Positions 42,683-50,354 of a DNA stretch of 64,000 nucleotides are shown one piece after another; within the stretch, counting starts at the first letter, position 1, and every line of letters begins with the position of its first letter. Location of the stretch: the NCBI RefSeq assembly GCF_018531495.1, contig NZ_JAHDTI010000004.1, forward strand, positions 186,001-250,000. Direction: 5' to 3'. This DNA comes from Nonomuraea sediminis. Its GTDB lineage: Bacteria > Actinomycetota > Actinomycetes > Streptosporangiales > Streptosporangiaceae. The notes beneath the pieces were generated by a model. The model was given only the letters and a program-made list of their open reading frames with translations, was not told where the DNA came from and did not search any database. The translations under genes and the position numbers were made by a program.

Positions 42683-44575
42683 ATGGGGGTAGTTGTGAGC
42701 AAACTCGATGTAACCCGGCTGAAGGAACCGGCCGCGTGGATCATGCTGGCCGCGGGCCTGCTGGACATCCTCGTGGCCATCGAAAGGGTGCTGCTCGGAG
42801 GCTCCGGATACGGCTCCAGCTTCGCCGAGCGCGCGTCCGTCGGCCTGTCGGGTCTCACCAGCCCTGTCGTCACGGCCCTGCTCCTGGGCGCGGTCCTGCT
42901 CGTCACCAAGGTGGGCGACCCCTCGCCCAAGGCCAGGCTCTTCGCCTACGGCGCCGCCGCGGGCCTCGGCCTGTCCACGCTCTTCGGCGCCGCCTCGCTG
43001 ATCCTGGGCCTGTTCGCCGGCGGCGGCGCCCGTGACACGGCGGAGTTCCTGCTCACCAGCGCCCCCAGCCTGGCGTTGAGCGGCATCGCGCTGGTCTACC
43101 TGCTCCCGCAGGTCCTGCCCGACCGCCCCGCCGCCCCCGCCTTCGGCCAGCAGAACTTCCCTCAGCAGCAGGGGTACGGCCAGCCCTTCCCCCAGCAGGG
43201 CTACGGCCAGCAGCCCCCCAGCTTCGAGCAGCAGCCCGCCTACGGCCAGCAGCCCGAGTACGGCCAGCAGGACCCGCAGCCGCTGTACGGCCAGCAACCC
43301 CCCAGCGCCGAGCAGCCCGCCTACGGTCAGCAGTACGCGCCGCAGCCCCCCACCGGCGCCCAGCCGCAGTTCGGCCAGCAGCCCCAGTACGGCCAGCAGC
43401 CCGCCACCGGCGCGCAGCAGTTCGCCCAGCCCGACCAGGCCTACGCTGCCCCGCAGGAGCAGCCCTACCAGGAGCCCCCCACCGCCCAGGTCAGGGCGGC
43501 ACTGCCCCCGGCCCCGACCCCGGCCGAGCCGCAGCCCTACGCGCCGCCGGAGCAACAGGCCTACACCCCTCCGGTCGAGCAGCAGCTGTACACCCCCGCC
43601 GACCACCAGCAGTACGCGGCCCCTGAGCAGCAGTACACGCCCGCGGAGCCGCCGCAGCAGCAGTACGTCCCGGTCGAGCCGCAGCAGCAACAGCAGTACC
43701 TGCCCGCGGAGCCGCAGCAACAGCACTACGCCCCGGCCGAGCCGCAGCAACAGCAGTACACGCCCGCCGAGCCGCAGCCGTACGCCCCGGTGGAGCAGGC
43801 CTACACCCCTCCGGTCGAGCAGCAGGCCTACACCCCTGCGGTCGAGCAGCAGCAGTACGCCCCTGCCGACCACCAGCAGTACGCGGCCCCGGAGCAGCAC
43901 CACTACGCGCCGCCCGAGCAGTCCTACACCCCGCCCCAGGACCACGGGTTCGCGCCGCCCGAGCAGCCCCAGTACGGCCAGCAGCCCGCCTACACCCCGT
44001 CGGAGACCCTCCCCGACCCCGGCTACCAGCCCGCCCCCTACGTCCCGGCGGACAGCCAGCCCAACGTGTACGGCAACGCGTACCCCACCCCGGCGCCGAC
44101 GGACTACCCCACCCCGGACGGCCAGCACAACCCGTACGCCCCGCCGGCGGACTACGCCCCGGCGCACGGACACGTCGAGACCGCGCCCGGCCTGCCGTAC
44201 CCCCAGCAGGACCAGCAGGCGTACTACGAGCGCCCGCCGGCCTTCGAGCAGGCGGACCCGCGTTCGCAGCAACTGATGGACGCCTACCAGCAGGCGGAGA
44301 CCTACCAGCACTCGAACGCGGGCACCCAGCCCGAGCTGAGGGTGCCCGACTACGGCGCCGGCAGCCCGTTCGGCCACCCGCAGCAGCCGCAGCAGCAGCA
44401 GGGTGGCTACGAGCCGCAGCCCCAGACCTACCAGCCACAACACCAGGGCTGGACTGAGCAGCCCGGCGACTCGACGGTCAGGCTGGACCCGTCGATGTTC
44501 GGCGGGCAGCACCCGCAGGGAGACGACCCGATCGATCCCACCGCCATATACACCCCCAACGAGCCTCGCAGGTAA
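42683..44575 (+). CDS. Four-helix membrane protein with long Gln/Pro/Tyr-rich tail
   Basis: A 630-residue protein, not assigned to a function. Residues 15-145 contain about four hydrophobic helices (AAWIMLAAGLLDILVAI, VVTALLLGAVLLVT, and two more). Residues 150-630 are low-complexity with Q-Y, Y-G-Q-Q-P, Y-T-P and Y-A-P motifs, lacking charge except Glu and Asp. The tail is likely disordered and could form condensates or bind wall-synthesis partners, as P/Q-rich tails do in divisome and polar-growth proteins; that is inference. AAAGGG precedes ATG 42683. It is divergent from fbiA by 170 bp. Confidence 0.82.
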   Translation: MGVVVSKLDVTRLKEPAAWIMLAAGLLDILVAIERVLLGGSGYGSSFAERASVGLSGLTSPVVTALLLGAVLLVTKVGDPSPKARLFAYGAAAGLGLSTLFGAASLILGLFAGGGARDTAEFLLTSAPSLALSGIALVYLLPQVLPDRPAAPAFGQQNFPQQQGYGQPFPQQGYGQQPPSFEQQPAYGQQPEYGQQDPQPLYGQQPPSAEQPAYGQQYAPQPPTGAQPQFGQQPQYGQQPATGAQQFAQPDQAYAAPQEQPYQEPPTAQVRAALPPAPTPAEPQPYAPPEQQAYTPPVEQQLYTPADHQQYAAPEQQYTPAEPPQQQYVPVEPQQQQQYLPAEPQQQHYAPAEPQQQQYTPAEPQPYAPVEQAYTPPVEQQAYTPAVEQQQYAPADHQQYAAPEQHHYAPPEQSYTPPQDHGFAPPEQPQYGQQPAYTPSETLPDPGYQPAPYVPADSQPNVYGNAYPTPAPTDYPTPDGQHNPYAPPADYAPAHGHVETAPGLPYPQQDQQAYYERPPAFEQADPRSQQLMDAYQQAETYQHSNAGTQPELRVPDYGAGSPFGHPQQPQQQQGGYEPQPQTYQPQHQGWTEQPGDSTVRLDPSMFGGQHPQGDDPIDPTAIYTPNEPRR

Positions 44576-44613
44576 TCGACCCGCAAAGAGCGGCTAGAGA
44601 GAAGGTGGGCCAC

Positions 44614-44634
44614 GGGCGGGGGTCAATCCCGCCC
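44614..44634 (+). terminator. Terminator after the Q/P/Y-rich gene
   Basis: GGGCGGG (44614-44620) pairs with CCCGCCC (44628-44634), 7-nt loop, 39 nt past the stop codon. No T-tract. Confidence 0.55.
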
Positions 44635-44760
44635 TGGTACGGTTCCGACCGCTGACAGCGTTGAACACCCCAGGCCAACCCCATGGGCTGGGGGCTCGAA
44701 CATCACATGCCATGCACACCGGGGCGAGAGCTGGTCTTTCCCCGGATAGCGGCATGCCGC

Positions 44761-44790
44761 TTGACGTCGGATACAAGACGCGCGTGTAAT
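44761..44790 (+). promoter_or_regulatory. Upstream whiB promoter candidate
   Basis: TTGACG (44761-44766) and TGTAAT (44785-44790) are 18 bp apart, a good match to a housekeeping promoter. A second, weaker pair is TTGTTA (44801-44806) with TAATAA (44826-44831), 19 bp apart. Confidence 0.6.
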
Positions 44791-44805
44791 TACAACCATG
44801 TTGTT

Positions 44806-44839
44806 ACGCCTTCCTGTGGGTGGGTAATAAGGAAGGCGT
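44806..44839 (+). promoter_or_regulatory. Inverted repeat in the whiB leader
   Basis: ACGCCTTCC (44806-44814) and GGAAGGCGT (44831-44839) are perfect nine-base arms with a 16-base loop containing the possible TAATAA box. It may be a regulator-binding site for the inner promoter or an mRNA hairpin. Confidence 0.55.
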
Positions 44840-44882
44840 CCATGGGGGGCTCCATTGCGGGCGGGCGGCAGGGAGGTGTGCA

Positions 44883-45143
44883 GTGACCGATCTGGTCATC
44901 GCACAGGATCAGCTTGACGCTGAAGAACTCGGATGGCAGGAGCGCGCGCTCTGCGCGCAGACTGATCCGGAGGCGTTCTTCCCGGAGAAGGGCGGCTCCA
45001 CGCGAGAGGCCAAGAAGGTCTGCCGATCGTGCGAGGTCCGAGCCGAGTGCCTGGAATACGCGCTCGAGCACGATGAGCGGTTCGGCATCTGGGGTGGGCT
45101 GTCGGAGCGGGAGCGCAGACGGATCAAGCGCCAGGCCGTCTAG
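44883..45143 (+). CDS. whiB: WhiB-family iron-sulphur transcription regulator (WhiB/WhmD type)
   Basis: An 86-residue protein with the four cluster cysteines of a Wbl protein: C in RALCAQTD, then C-R-S-C, and a final C in RAECLEYAL. It keeps GIWGG and a basic RERRRIKR tail for binding sigma and DNA. The sequence EELGWQERALC and FFPEKGGSTREAKKVC matches Streptomyces WhiB and mycobacterial WhmD/WhiB2, needed for septation and sporulation. The neighbourhood (large GT, DUF3499, manB downstream) is the conserved one for this gene. GTG 44883 has GGGAGG six nt upstream. Confidence 0.95.
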   Translation: MTDLVIAQDQLDAEELGWQERALCAQTDPEAFFPEKGGSTREAKKVCRSCEVRAECLEYALEHDERFGIWGGLSERERRRIKRQAV

Positions 45144-45159
45144 GGGATATGGGCGAGAG

Positions 45160-45190
45160 GGGTCACGCGGGCTGCCGTGTGACCCTTTGT
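45160..45190 (+). terminator. whiB terminator
   Basis: GGGTCACGCGG (45160-45170) pairs with CCGTGTGACCC (45175-45185) with one G-U pair and a GCTG loop, followed by TTTGT. It lies 16 nt after the whiB stop. Confidence 0.82.
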
Positions 45191-45239
45191 CGCATGTATG
45201 GTGGTCGGCGCCTGATCAACCCCCAGGAGCCGAGCACAG

Positions 45240-48032
45240 ATGTCCCGTCCCTTCGTCACCGCGATCGTCGTGGCCCACGACGGCGGCCGCTGGCTCGGGG
45301 AGACCCTGCAGGGGCTGCTGCGGCAGAGCCGCCTGCCCGATCGCGTGGCCGGTGTCGACAACGGCAGCCGTGACAACTCCGCCGCCCTGATCAAGCAGGC
45401 GCTCGGCGAGGGCAACCTGCTCGGCCTGCCCCGCTCGACCGGGTTCGGCGAGGCCGTCGCGGAGGTGCTCGATCGGCTGCCGCGAGCGGGCGAGGAGTGG
45501 ATCTGGCTGCTCCACGACGACTGCGCCCCCGACCCGCGCGCGCTGGAGGCCCTGCTGCGGGCCGCCGACGAGGACCCCAAGGCCGCGGTGCTCGGCCCCA
45601 AGCTGCGCGACTGGCTCGACCGCCGGCGCCTGCTCGAGGTGGGTGTGACCGTCGACCTTACGGGCCGCAGGGACACCGGTCTCGAGCCGCGCGAGTTCGA
45701 CCAGGGACAGCACGACGGCACCAGGGAGGTGCTGTCGGTCTCGACCGCGGGGATGCTGATCCGGCGCGACGTCTGGGACCGGGTGGGCGGGCTCGACCCG
45801 TTCTTCCCGCTCTTCCGTGACGACCTCGACCTGTGCTGGCGGGTGCGCAACGCCGGGCATCGCGTGCTGGTCGTGACCTCCGCCGTGGCCTGGCACGCCG
45901 AGGCCGCGGCCCGCAGGAGGCGCAGGATCACCGTCAGCGGCGACCATCCGCGGCGGCTCGACCGGCGCAACGCGATCTTCGTGATCATGGCCAACCTGCC
46001 GTTCCGCGCGATGCTCTGGGCGCTGCTCAGGAACCTGTTCGGCTCGCTGTTCAGAACCGTGCTGTACGTGCTGGGCAAGCAGCCGGCCAACGCGCTGGAC
46101 GAGCTGGTGGCGCTCGGCTCGATCCTGGTCCATCCCTTCCGGCTGCTGAGAGCCAGGAAGATGCGCCACGACGGCCGCAAGAAGGGTTACAACCGCATCA
46201 GGCGGCTGCTGACGCCGCCGGGCGTGGCCTACCGGCGGCTGGCCGACCTGGTCCAGGGCTTCCTGACGGGTGAGAGCACCGCCGCCGAGGGACGCCACCA
46301 CGCCTCCGCCGACGAGGACGAGGCGGTGGCCATCGACGACTCCGGCGCCGTCAGGCGCTTCCTCGGCCGTCCCGGGCTCTGGCTGGTGTCGGGACTGGCC
46401 GTGATCACGCTGGTGGCCGAGCGCTCCCTGCTGGGCGACGGGCTGCTCGGCGGTGGCGCGCTCGTGCCTGTGGCCGGCGGGGCCGCTGATCTGTGGCGGT
46501 TCTACACCGAGGGCTTCCACGACATCGGGCTCGGCTCGACCGACTGGGCGCCGCCGTACGTGGCGGTGGTCGCGGCGCTGTCCACACTGGCGTTCGGCAA
46601 GACCTGGCTGGCCGTGTCGGTGCTGCTGCTCGGCTCGGTACCGCTGGCAGGGGCGTGCGCCTACCTGGCCACGCGGCGGATCGTCCCCGCGGTGTCGGCC
46701 CGGATGTGGCTGGCAGGAACCTACGCGCTGCTGCCCGTCGCGACCGGTGCCATCGCCGCGGGGCGGCTGGGCACCGCGGTGGTCTTCGTGCTGCTGCCCG
46801 TCTACGCCAACCTGGGCGTGCAACTGATGTCGCCCGACCGCAACCGCGCCCGCCGCGCGGCCTGGGGGTTCGGCCTGCTGCTCGCGGTCGGCACGGCGTT
46901 CGTGCCGCTGGTCTACCCGCTGGTCGCGGTGCTCGCCGTGCTCGCGGCCGTCGCCTACGGAGGGGTACGGCGGGGCCTGACGGTCTCCATCGCGATCGTG
47001 CTCGCCGTACCGGTGGCGCTGCTGCTGCCCTGGCTGGCCGGGCTCGTCACCGATCCGGGGCGGATCCTGCTCGAGGCCGGCCTGCACGATCCCGCGCTGG
47101 CCGACCAGGCGCTGGCGCCCGAGGCGCTGCTGACCTTCAGCCCTGGCGGCCCCGGGCTGCCGCCGTTGTGGGTGACCGCCGGCCTGATCGCGATCGCGCT
47201 GGCGGCCCTGGTGCTGCGCAGGCAGCGGATGATCGTGGCGATCGGCTGGGGCATCGCGCTGTACGGCGTGCTCGCGGCCATCCTGGTCAGCCGCATCAGC
47301 GTGGCCGGGGCGCGCGCCTGGCCCGGCGTGCCGCTCGCCCTGGCCGCCACCGGGCTGCTGGTGCTGGCAGGGCTGACCGCGCACCGGCTGACCGAGCTGC
47401 GGGCCGCCGGCGGGATCAGGAAGGCCGTGGCCGCGCTGGTCACCGCCGCGGCGTTCAGCACGCCGCTGCTGGCCGCCGGGTTCTGGGTCTACACCGGCGT
47501 GCGCGGGCCGCTGAGCGGTCACGCGCGCGACGTGGTGCCCGCGCTGGCGGCCGTGCAGTCCCAGCACGGCGAGCGGGCGCTGGTGATCAGGGGAACCTCG
47601 TTCACCGTGCTGCACCGCCGTACCCCGCTGATCGGGGAGGCGGAGCTGCCTGTCGCCTCCGACACGCGTGCCCGGCTGGCCGTCGCGGCGGAGGGCCTGA
47701 TCGGCGGGCGCGGCGGCACGGACGCGGCGGTACTGGGCAGGAGCGGCGTGGCGCTGGTCGTCGTGGCGCCGCCCGTCAGCGACGACCTGGTCAAGACGCT
47801 GGACTCGCAGCCGTCGCTGCAGCGGGCGAGCCTGTCGGACGCCGGCGGCATGTGGCGCATCACCGAACCGGTCACGCGCGTCCCTGTCAGACCCGGTGAC
47901 GCGCTGCACGCCCCGTGGCTGTGGGCGCAGGCCGCGCTGGTGCTCGTCGCGCTCGTGCTGGCCGCGCCGGGCCGCCGCGAGTCCGCCGCCGAGCCCGTGG
48001 AGGCGCCCGCGCCGGTGCTGGTGGGGGTCTGA
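45240..48032 (+). CDS. GT2 glycosyltransferase fused to a large membrane domain
   Basis: A 930-residue protein. Residues 1-250 are a GT-A transferase (VTAIVVAHDGGRWLGETL, LLHDDCAP with the metal site, RDDLDLCWRVRNAGH). A few helices follow around 255-300, and from about 375 a long polytopic part with about ten to twelve helices ends in a soluble segment. It occupies the place downstream of whiB where actinomycetes carry a conserved glycosyltransferase of this size, similar to galactofuranosyl/wall-related GTs. ATG 45240 has AGGAG eleven nt upstream. The stop overlaps the next ATG (TGATG). Confidence 0.88.
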   Translation: MSRPFVTAIVVAHDGGRWLGETLQGLLRQSRLPDRVAGVDNGSRDNSAALIKQALGEGNLLGLPRSTGFGEAVAEVLDRLPRAGEEWIWLLHDDCAPDPRALEALLRAADEDPKAAVLGPKLRDWLDRRRLLEVGVTVDLTGRRDTGLEPREFDQGQHDGTREVLSVSTAGMLIRRDVWDRVGGLDPFFPLFRDDLDLCWRVRNAGHRVLVVTSAVAWHAEAAARRRRRITVSGDHPRRLDRRNAIFVIMANLPFRAMLWALLRNLFGSLFRTVLYVLGKQPANALDELVALGSILVHPFRLLRARKMRHDGRKKGYNRIRRLLTPPGVAYRRLADLVQGFLTGESTAAEGRHHASADEDEAVAIDDSGAVRRFLGRPGLWLVSGLAVITLVAERSLLGDGLLGGGALVPVAGGAADLWRFYTEGFHDIGLGSTDWAPPYVAVVAALSTLAFGKTWLAVSVLLLGSVPLAGACAYLATRRIVPAVSARMWLAGTYALLPVATGAIAAGRLGTAVVFVLLPVYANLGVQLMSPDRNRARRAAWGFGLLLAVGTAFVPLVYPLVAVLAVLAAVAYGGVRRGLTVSIAIVLAVPVALLLPWLAGLVTDPGRILLEAGLHDPALADQALAPEALLTFSPGGPGLPPLWVTAGLIAIALAALVLRRQRMIVAIGWGIALYGVLAAILVSRISVAGARAWPGVPLALAATGLLVLAGLTAHRLTELRAAGGIRKAVAALVTAAAFSTPLLAAGFWVYTGVRGPLSGHARDVVPALAAVQSQHGERALVIRGTSFTVLHRRTPLIGEAELPVASDTRARLAVAAEGLIGGRGGTDAAVLGRSGVALVVVAPPVSDDLVKTLDSQPSLQRASLSDAGGMWRITEPVTRVPVRPGDALHAPWLWAQAALVLVALVLAAPGRRESAAEPVEAPAPVLVGV

Positions 48033-49324
48033 TGAAGGCGTTCGTGGAGAACAGGTTCGGGCTGTACCTGCTGGTGCTCGTCGCCCTCGGCGCGCTGTAC
48101 GGCGTGGCCTTCGTGACCAGGCCCGCGCCCGCCGAGCCGCAACCGCCGGGACCGCGCAAGGTGGCCGTGGAGTCGGCCTCGGTGGTGTGCCCGGCCCCGC
48201 ATGGGGCCAGGGTCAGCGTGTACGAGCAGGGCGGCGTGTCGGCCAAGGCGGTCAAGGACGCCAAGCCGTACGTGGTCGCCGGGCACGGCGGGCTCGAGGT
48301 CGGCTACACCACGCGCGTCACCCGCGGCGGCGAGCGCGGCCTGGCAGGGGTGCGCTGCACCGAGCCCACCGCCACCACCTGGCTGGTCGGTCCTGGACCT
48401 GCCGAGGCGTCGGTGACGCTGCACCTGGCCAACGTGGACAAGGCGCCCGCGCAGGTCGACATCCAGGTCTACGCCGCCGAAGGGCCCATCTCCGGGGACA
48501 AGGGGCTCGGCCTGGAGTTCAAGCCGGGCGAGCACCGCGACATCGACCTGCGGACGCTGGCCCCCTCGGCCGACATCATGGCCGTCGGCGTCAGCACCGC
48601 GCTGGGCCGCGTCGCGGTCGCCGCCAGGGCGGTCTTCGACGGCAAGGGCGTCGACTGGCTGCCCGCCGCCGCCCCGCCCGCCACCCGCGTGGTCGTGCCC
48701 GGGATCCCCGGCGGTGGCGGCATGCGGGAGCTGCTGGTCGCCGCGCCCGGCGACACGGACGCCAGCGTGCAGATCAGGGCGGTCAGCCAGGACGCCGAGT
48801 ACGCGATGAAGGGCCGCGAGACCCTCGACGTCCCCGCCGGCGCGGTCGTCTCGCTCGACGTCACCACCGGCATCGGCGGTGAGGCGGCGGCGCTGGTGCT
48901 CACCTCGCAGACGCCGATCGTGGCCGGGATGGTCATCACCGGCACGGGCAACGAGCAGGACGTGGCCTTCACGGCCGGGACGGCGCCGCTCGACCTGGGC
49001 GGCGCGGTGGCCGACAACGCCAAGGGCTCCAAGCTCGTGCTCACCGCGCCGGCGGGCGCGGGCAAGGTCTCGGTCCAGGTCGTGCCCGGCGGCAAGGCGT
49101 TCGAGGTGCCGATCCCCGCGGGGCGCACCAAGGAGGTCAAGCTGCCGGGCAAGGGGGACTACGGCGTCGTGGTCACCCCGGTGTCGGGCCAGGTGTACGG
49201 CGCGCGGGTCACGCAGGAGCGGGTCGGGGGCGGGGTGCTGGTGACCGTGCGGCCGCTGGCTCCGGCGCGGGCCTACGCCGTGCTGCCGGGGCTGCGCGAC
49301 GACCCGGGCCCGGTGCTCCGCTAG
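48032..49324 (+). CDS. DUF5719-type membrane-anchored extracellular protein
   Basis: A 430-residue protein with one N-terminal helix (about 10-29) and an all-beta extracellular part rich in V/T/G, built of repeated sandwich-like segments (ASVTLHLANVDKAPAQVDIQVY; EVPIPAGRTKEVKLP). Only two cysteines. In actinomycetes a protein of this kind (DUF5719) follows the whiB-linked glycosyltransferase, and the start overlap here (TGATG) supports a joint function, perhaps as an extracellular accessory to glycan transfer. No catalytic motif is visible. Confidence 0.8.
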   Translation: MKAFVENRFGLYLLVLVALGALYGVAFVTRPAPAEPQPPGPRKVAVESASVVCPAPHGARVSVYEQGGVSAKAVKDAKPYVVAGHGGLEVGYTTRVTRGGERGLAGVRCTEPTATTWLVGPGPAEASVTLHLANVDKAPAQVDIQVYAAEGPISGDKGLGLEFKPGEHRDIDLRTLAPSADIMAVGVSTALGRVAVAARAVFDGKGVDWLPAAAPPATRVVVPGIPGGGGMRELLVAAPGDTDASVQIRAVSQDAEYAMKGRETLDVPAGAVVSLDVTTGIGGEAAALVLTSQTPIVAGMVITGTGNEQDVAFTAGTAPLDLGGAVADNAKGSKLVLTAPAGAGKVSVQVVPGGKAFEVPIPAGRTKEVKLPGKGDYGVVVTPVSGQVYGARVTQERVGGGVLVTVRPLAPARAYAVLPGLRDDPGPVLR

Positions 49325-49343
49325 CGCCGCGGTGGGGAAGGCG

Positions 49344-49781
49344 TCAGCGGCCGTCGTAGCCGGGGTCGACCGTGTCGGGGGACAGGCCCAGGAGGGTGGC
49401 GACCTGCTCGACGACCGTGTCGTGGACCAGCGCACCGAGCGTGTCGCGGTCGCGGGCGCGGGCCTCGAGCGGGCGGCGGTAGATCACCACGGCGGCCGGG
49501 TCCTGGCCGCGGGCGGGATCGGCGCGCCCGAACGGTATCGGCCCTTCGCCAAGGCCGGGGCCGTCGCCGAGCTCGCTGAGCGGCGGGACGTCCTCCACCG
49601 CGAACTCCACCGCGGACAGCTGCCTGCCCCACTGCGGGCGGAGCCGGTCGACCGCGTCGAGCACGAGGTCGTCGAAACGTTCACTACGGGAGCGGGCGAT
49701 CGGCACGTGCGATGGCGCCAGCGGTCCGCGCAGGCCGCGACCGTGCCTGTCGCGCCGCCTGGGGCCGCGCTTGGGTGTCAC
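49344..49781 (-). CDS. Zincin-like metallopeptidase-family protein lacking the HExxH motif
   Basis: A 145-residue member of the small actinobacterial metallopeptidase-like family normally placed beside DUF3499 and manB. Conserved parts include SRSERFDDLVLDAVDRL, EDVPP and VVIYRRPLEARARD. Where relatives have H-E-I-A-H-H, this protein reads V-E-Q-V-A-T-L (in TVVEQVATLLGLS), so zinc binding and proteolysis are probably lost. GTG 49781 lies six nt after TACACT and has no ribosome site, a leaderless pattern. It is divergent from the DUF3499-type gene. Confidence 0.8.
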   Translation of the reverse strand: MTPKRGPRRRDRHGRGLRGPLAPSHVPIARSRSERFDDLVLDAVDRLRPQWGRQLSAVEFAVEDVPPLSELGDGPGLGEGPIPFGRADPARGQDPAAVVIYRRPLEARARDRDTLGALVHDTVVEQVATLLGLSPDTVDPGYDGR

Positions 49782-49787
49782 CGGATC

Positions 49788-49793
49788 AGTGTA
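49788..49793 (-). promoter_or_regulatory. -10 box for a leaderless transcript (zincin-like gene)
   Basis: TACACT on the minus strand, six nt before GTG 49781; no ribosome-binding sequence lies between. Confidence 0.5.
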
Positions 49794-49935
49794 TTCGGGA
49801 CAGCCTGGTTGGCACGCTCTGGATGGCACGTGCCCAAGGGCGGCATGTTGGTGGAAAGGCTGCGACAGGTGTCCGAATTGTGGCGACACGCTCGTTAAGA
49901 GCGCTCAGATAGTGGCGCCTGGCACTCTTACCGGA

Positions 49936-49950
49936 TACGGTCCCTCCGTG
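49936..49950 (+). promoter_or_regulatory. -10 box for a leaderless transcript (DUF3499-type gene)
   Basis: TACGGT (49936-49941) sits six nt before GTG 49948. The mirrored box for the divergent gene is about 150 bp away. Confidence 0.5.
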
Positions 49951-50316
49951 AGCCCCGTCCGTCGTTGTTCCCGCACCGCTTGCAGCCAGCCTGCCGTCTT
50001 CACGCTCACGTACGTGTACGCCGACTCGACCGCTGTTCTCGGCCCCCTGGCGACGTACGCCGAGCCACACTGCTATGACCTGTGCGCCGAACACGCCGAG
50101 CGGCTGACCGCTCCCCGCGGCTGGGAGGTCGTGCGGCTGCCGACGGACGGCAACTCACCCAGCTCCGACGACCTCGAGGCGCTGGCCAACGCCGTCAGGG
50201 AGGCCGCCAGGCCGGCCCCGGCCGGCGGTGGCGAGCCCGTGGGACAGGGAGTGGAGGTCGGCCGCCGGGGGCACCTGCGCGTTCTCCGGTCGGCCCAGCA
50301 GCACCGCGACCGGTAG
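49948..50316 (+). CDS. DUF3499 family protein
   Basis: A 122-residue small protein with the DUF3499 pattern VRRCSRTACSQPAVFTLTYVYADSTAVLGPL and a second pair of cysteines in HCYDLCAEHAERLTAPRGW. The four cysteines and two histidines suggest a zinc-bound structure. The function is unknown; its place next to the phosphomannomutase gene is conserved in actinomycetes. GTG 49948 has no ribosome site but lies six nt after a -10 box. The final 40 residues are low-complexity. Confidence 0.87.
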   Translation: MSPVRRCSRTACSQPAVFTLTYVYADSTAVLGPLATYAEPHCYDLCAEHAERLTAPRGWEVVRLPTDGNSPSSDDLEALANAVREAARPAPAGGGEPVGQGVEVGRRGHLRVLRSAQQHRDR

Positions 50317-50354
50317 GCTCGTTCTGCAGAAGACGACCTAGGGGCGGAGCTGGA

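Larger units (their letters stand above)
44576..44882. other. 307-bp intergenic region before whiB
   Basis: It holds a terminator for the Q/P/Y-rich gene (44614-44634), a second weak stem (CCCCAG/CTGGGG near 44668-44693), two possible whiB promoters and a hairpin (44806-44839). No ORF with coding character was seen. Confidence 0.7.

Noticed and set aside
49771..49947. N-terminal extension of the DUF3499-type protein with a C-x2-C-x2-C-like stretch
   Set aside because: It lies opposite the divergent zincin-like gene start and the conserved domain begins exactly at GTG 49948 next to a -10 box.
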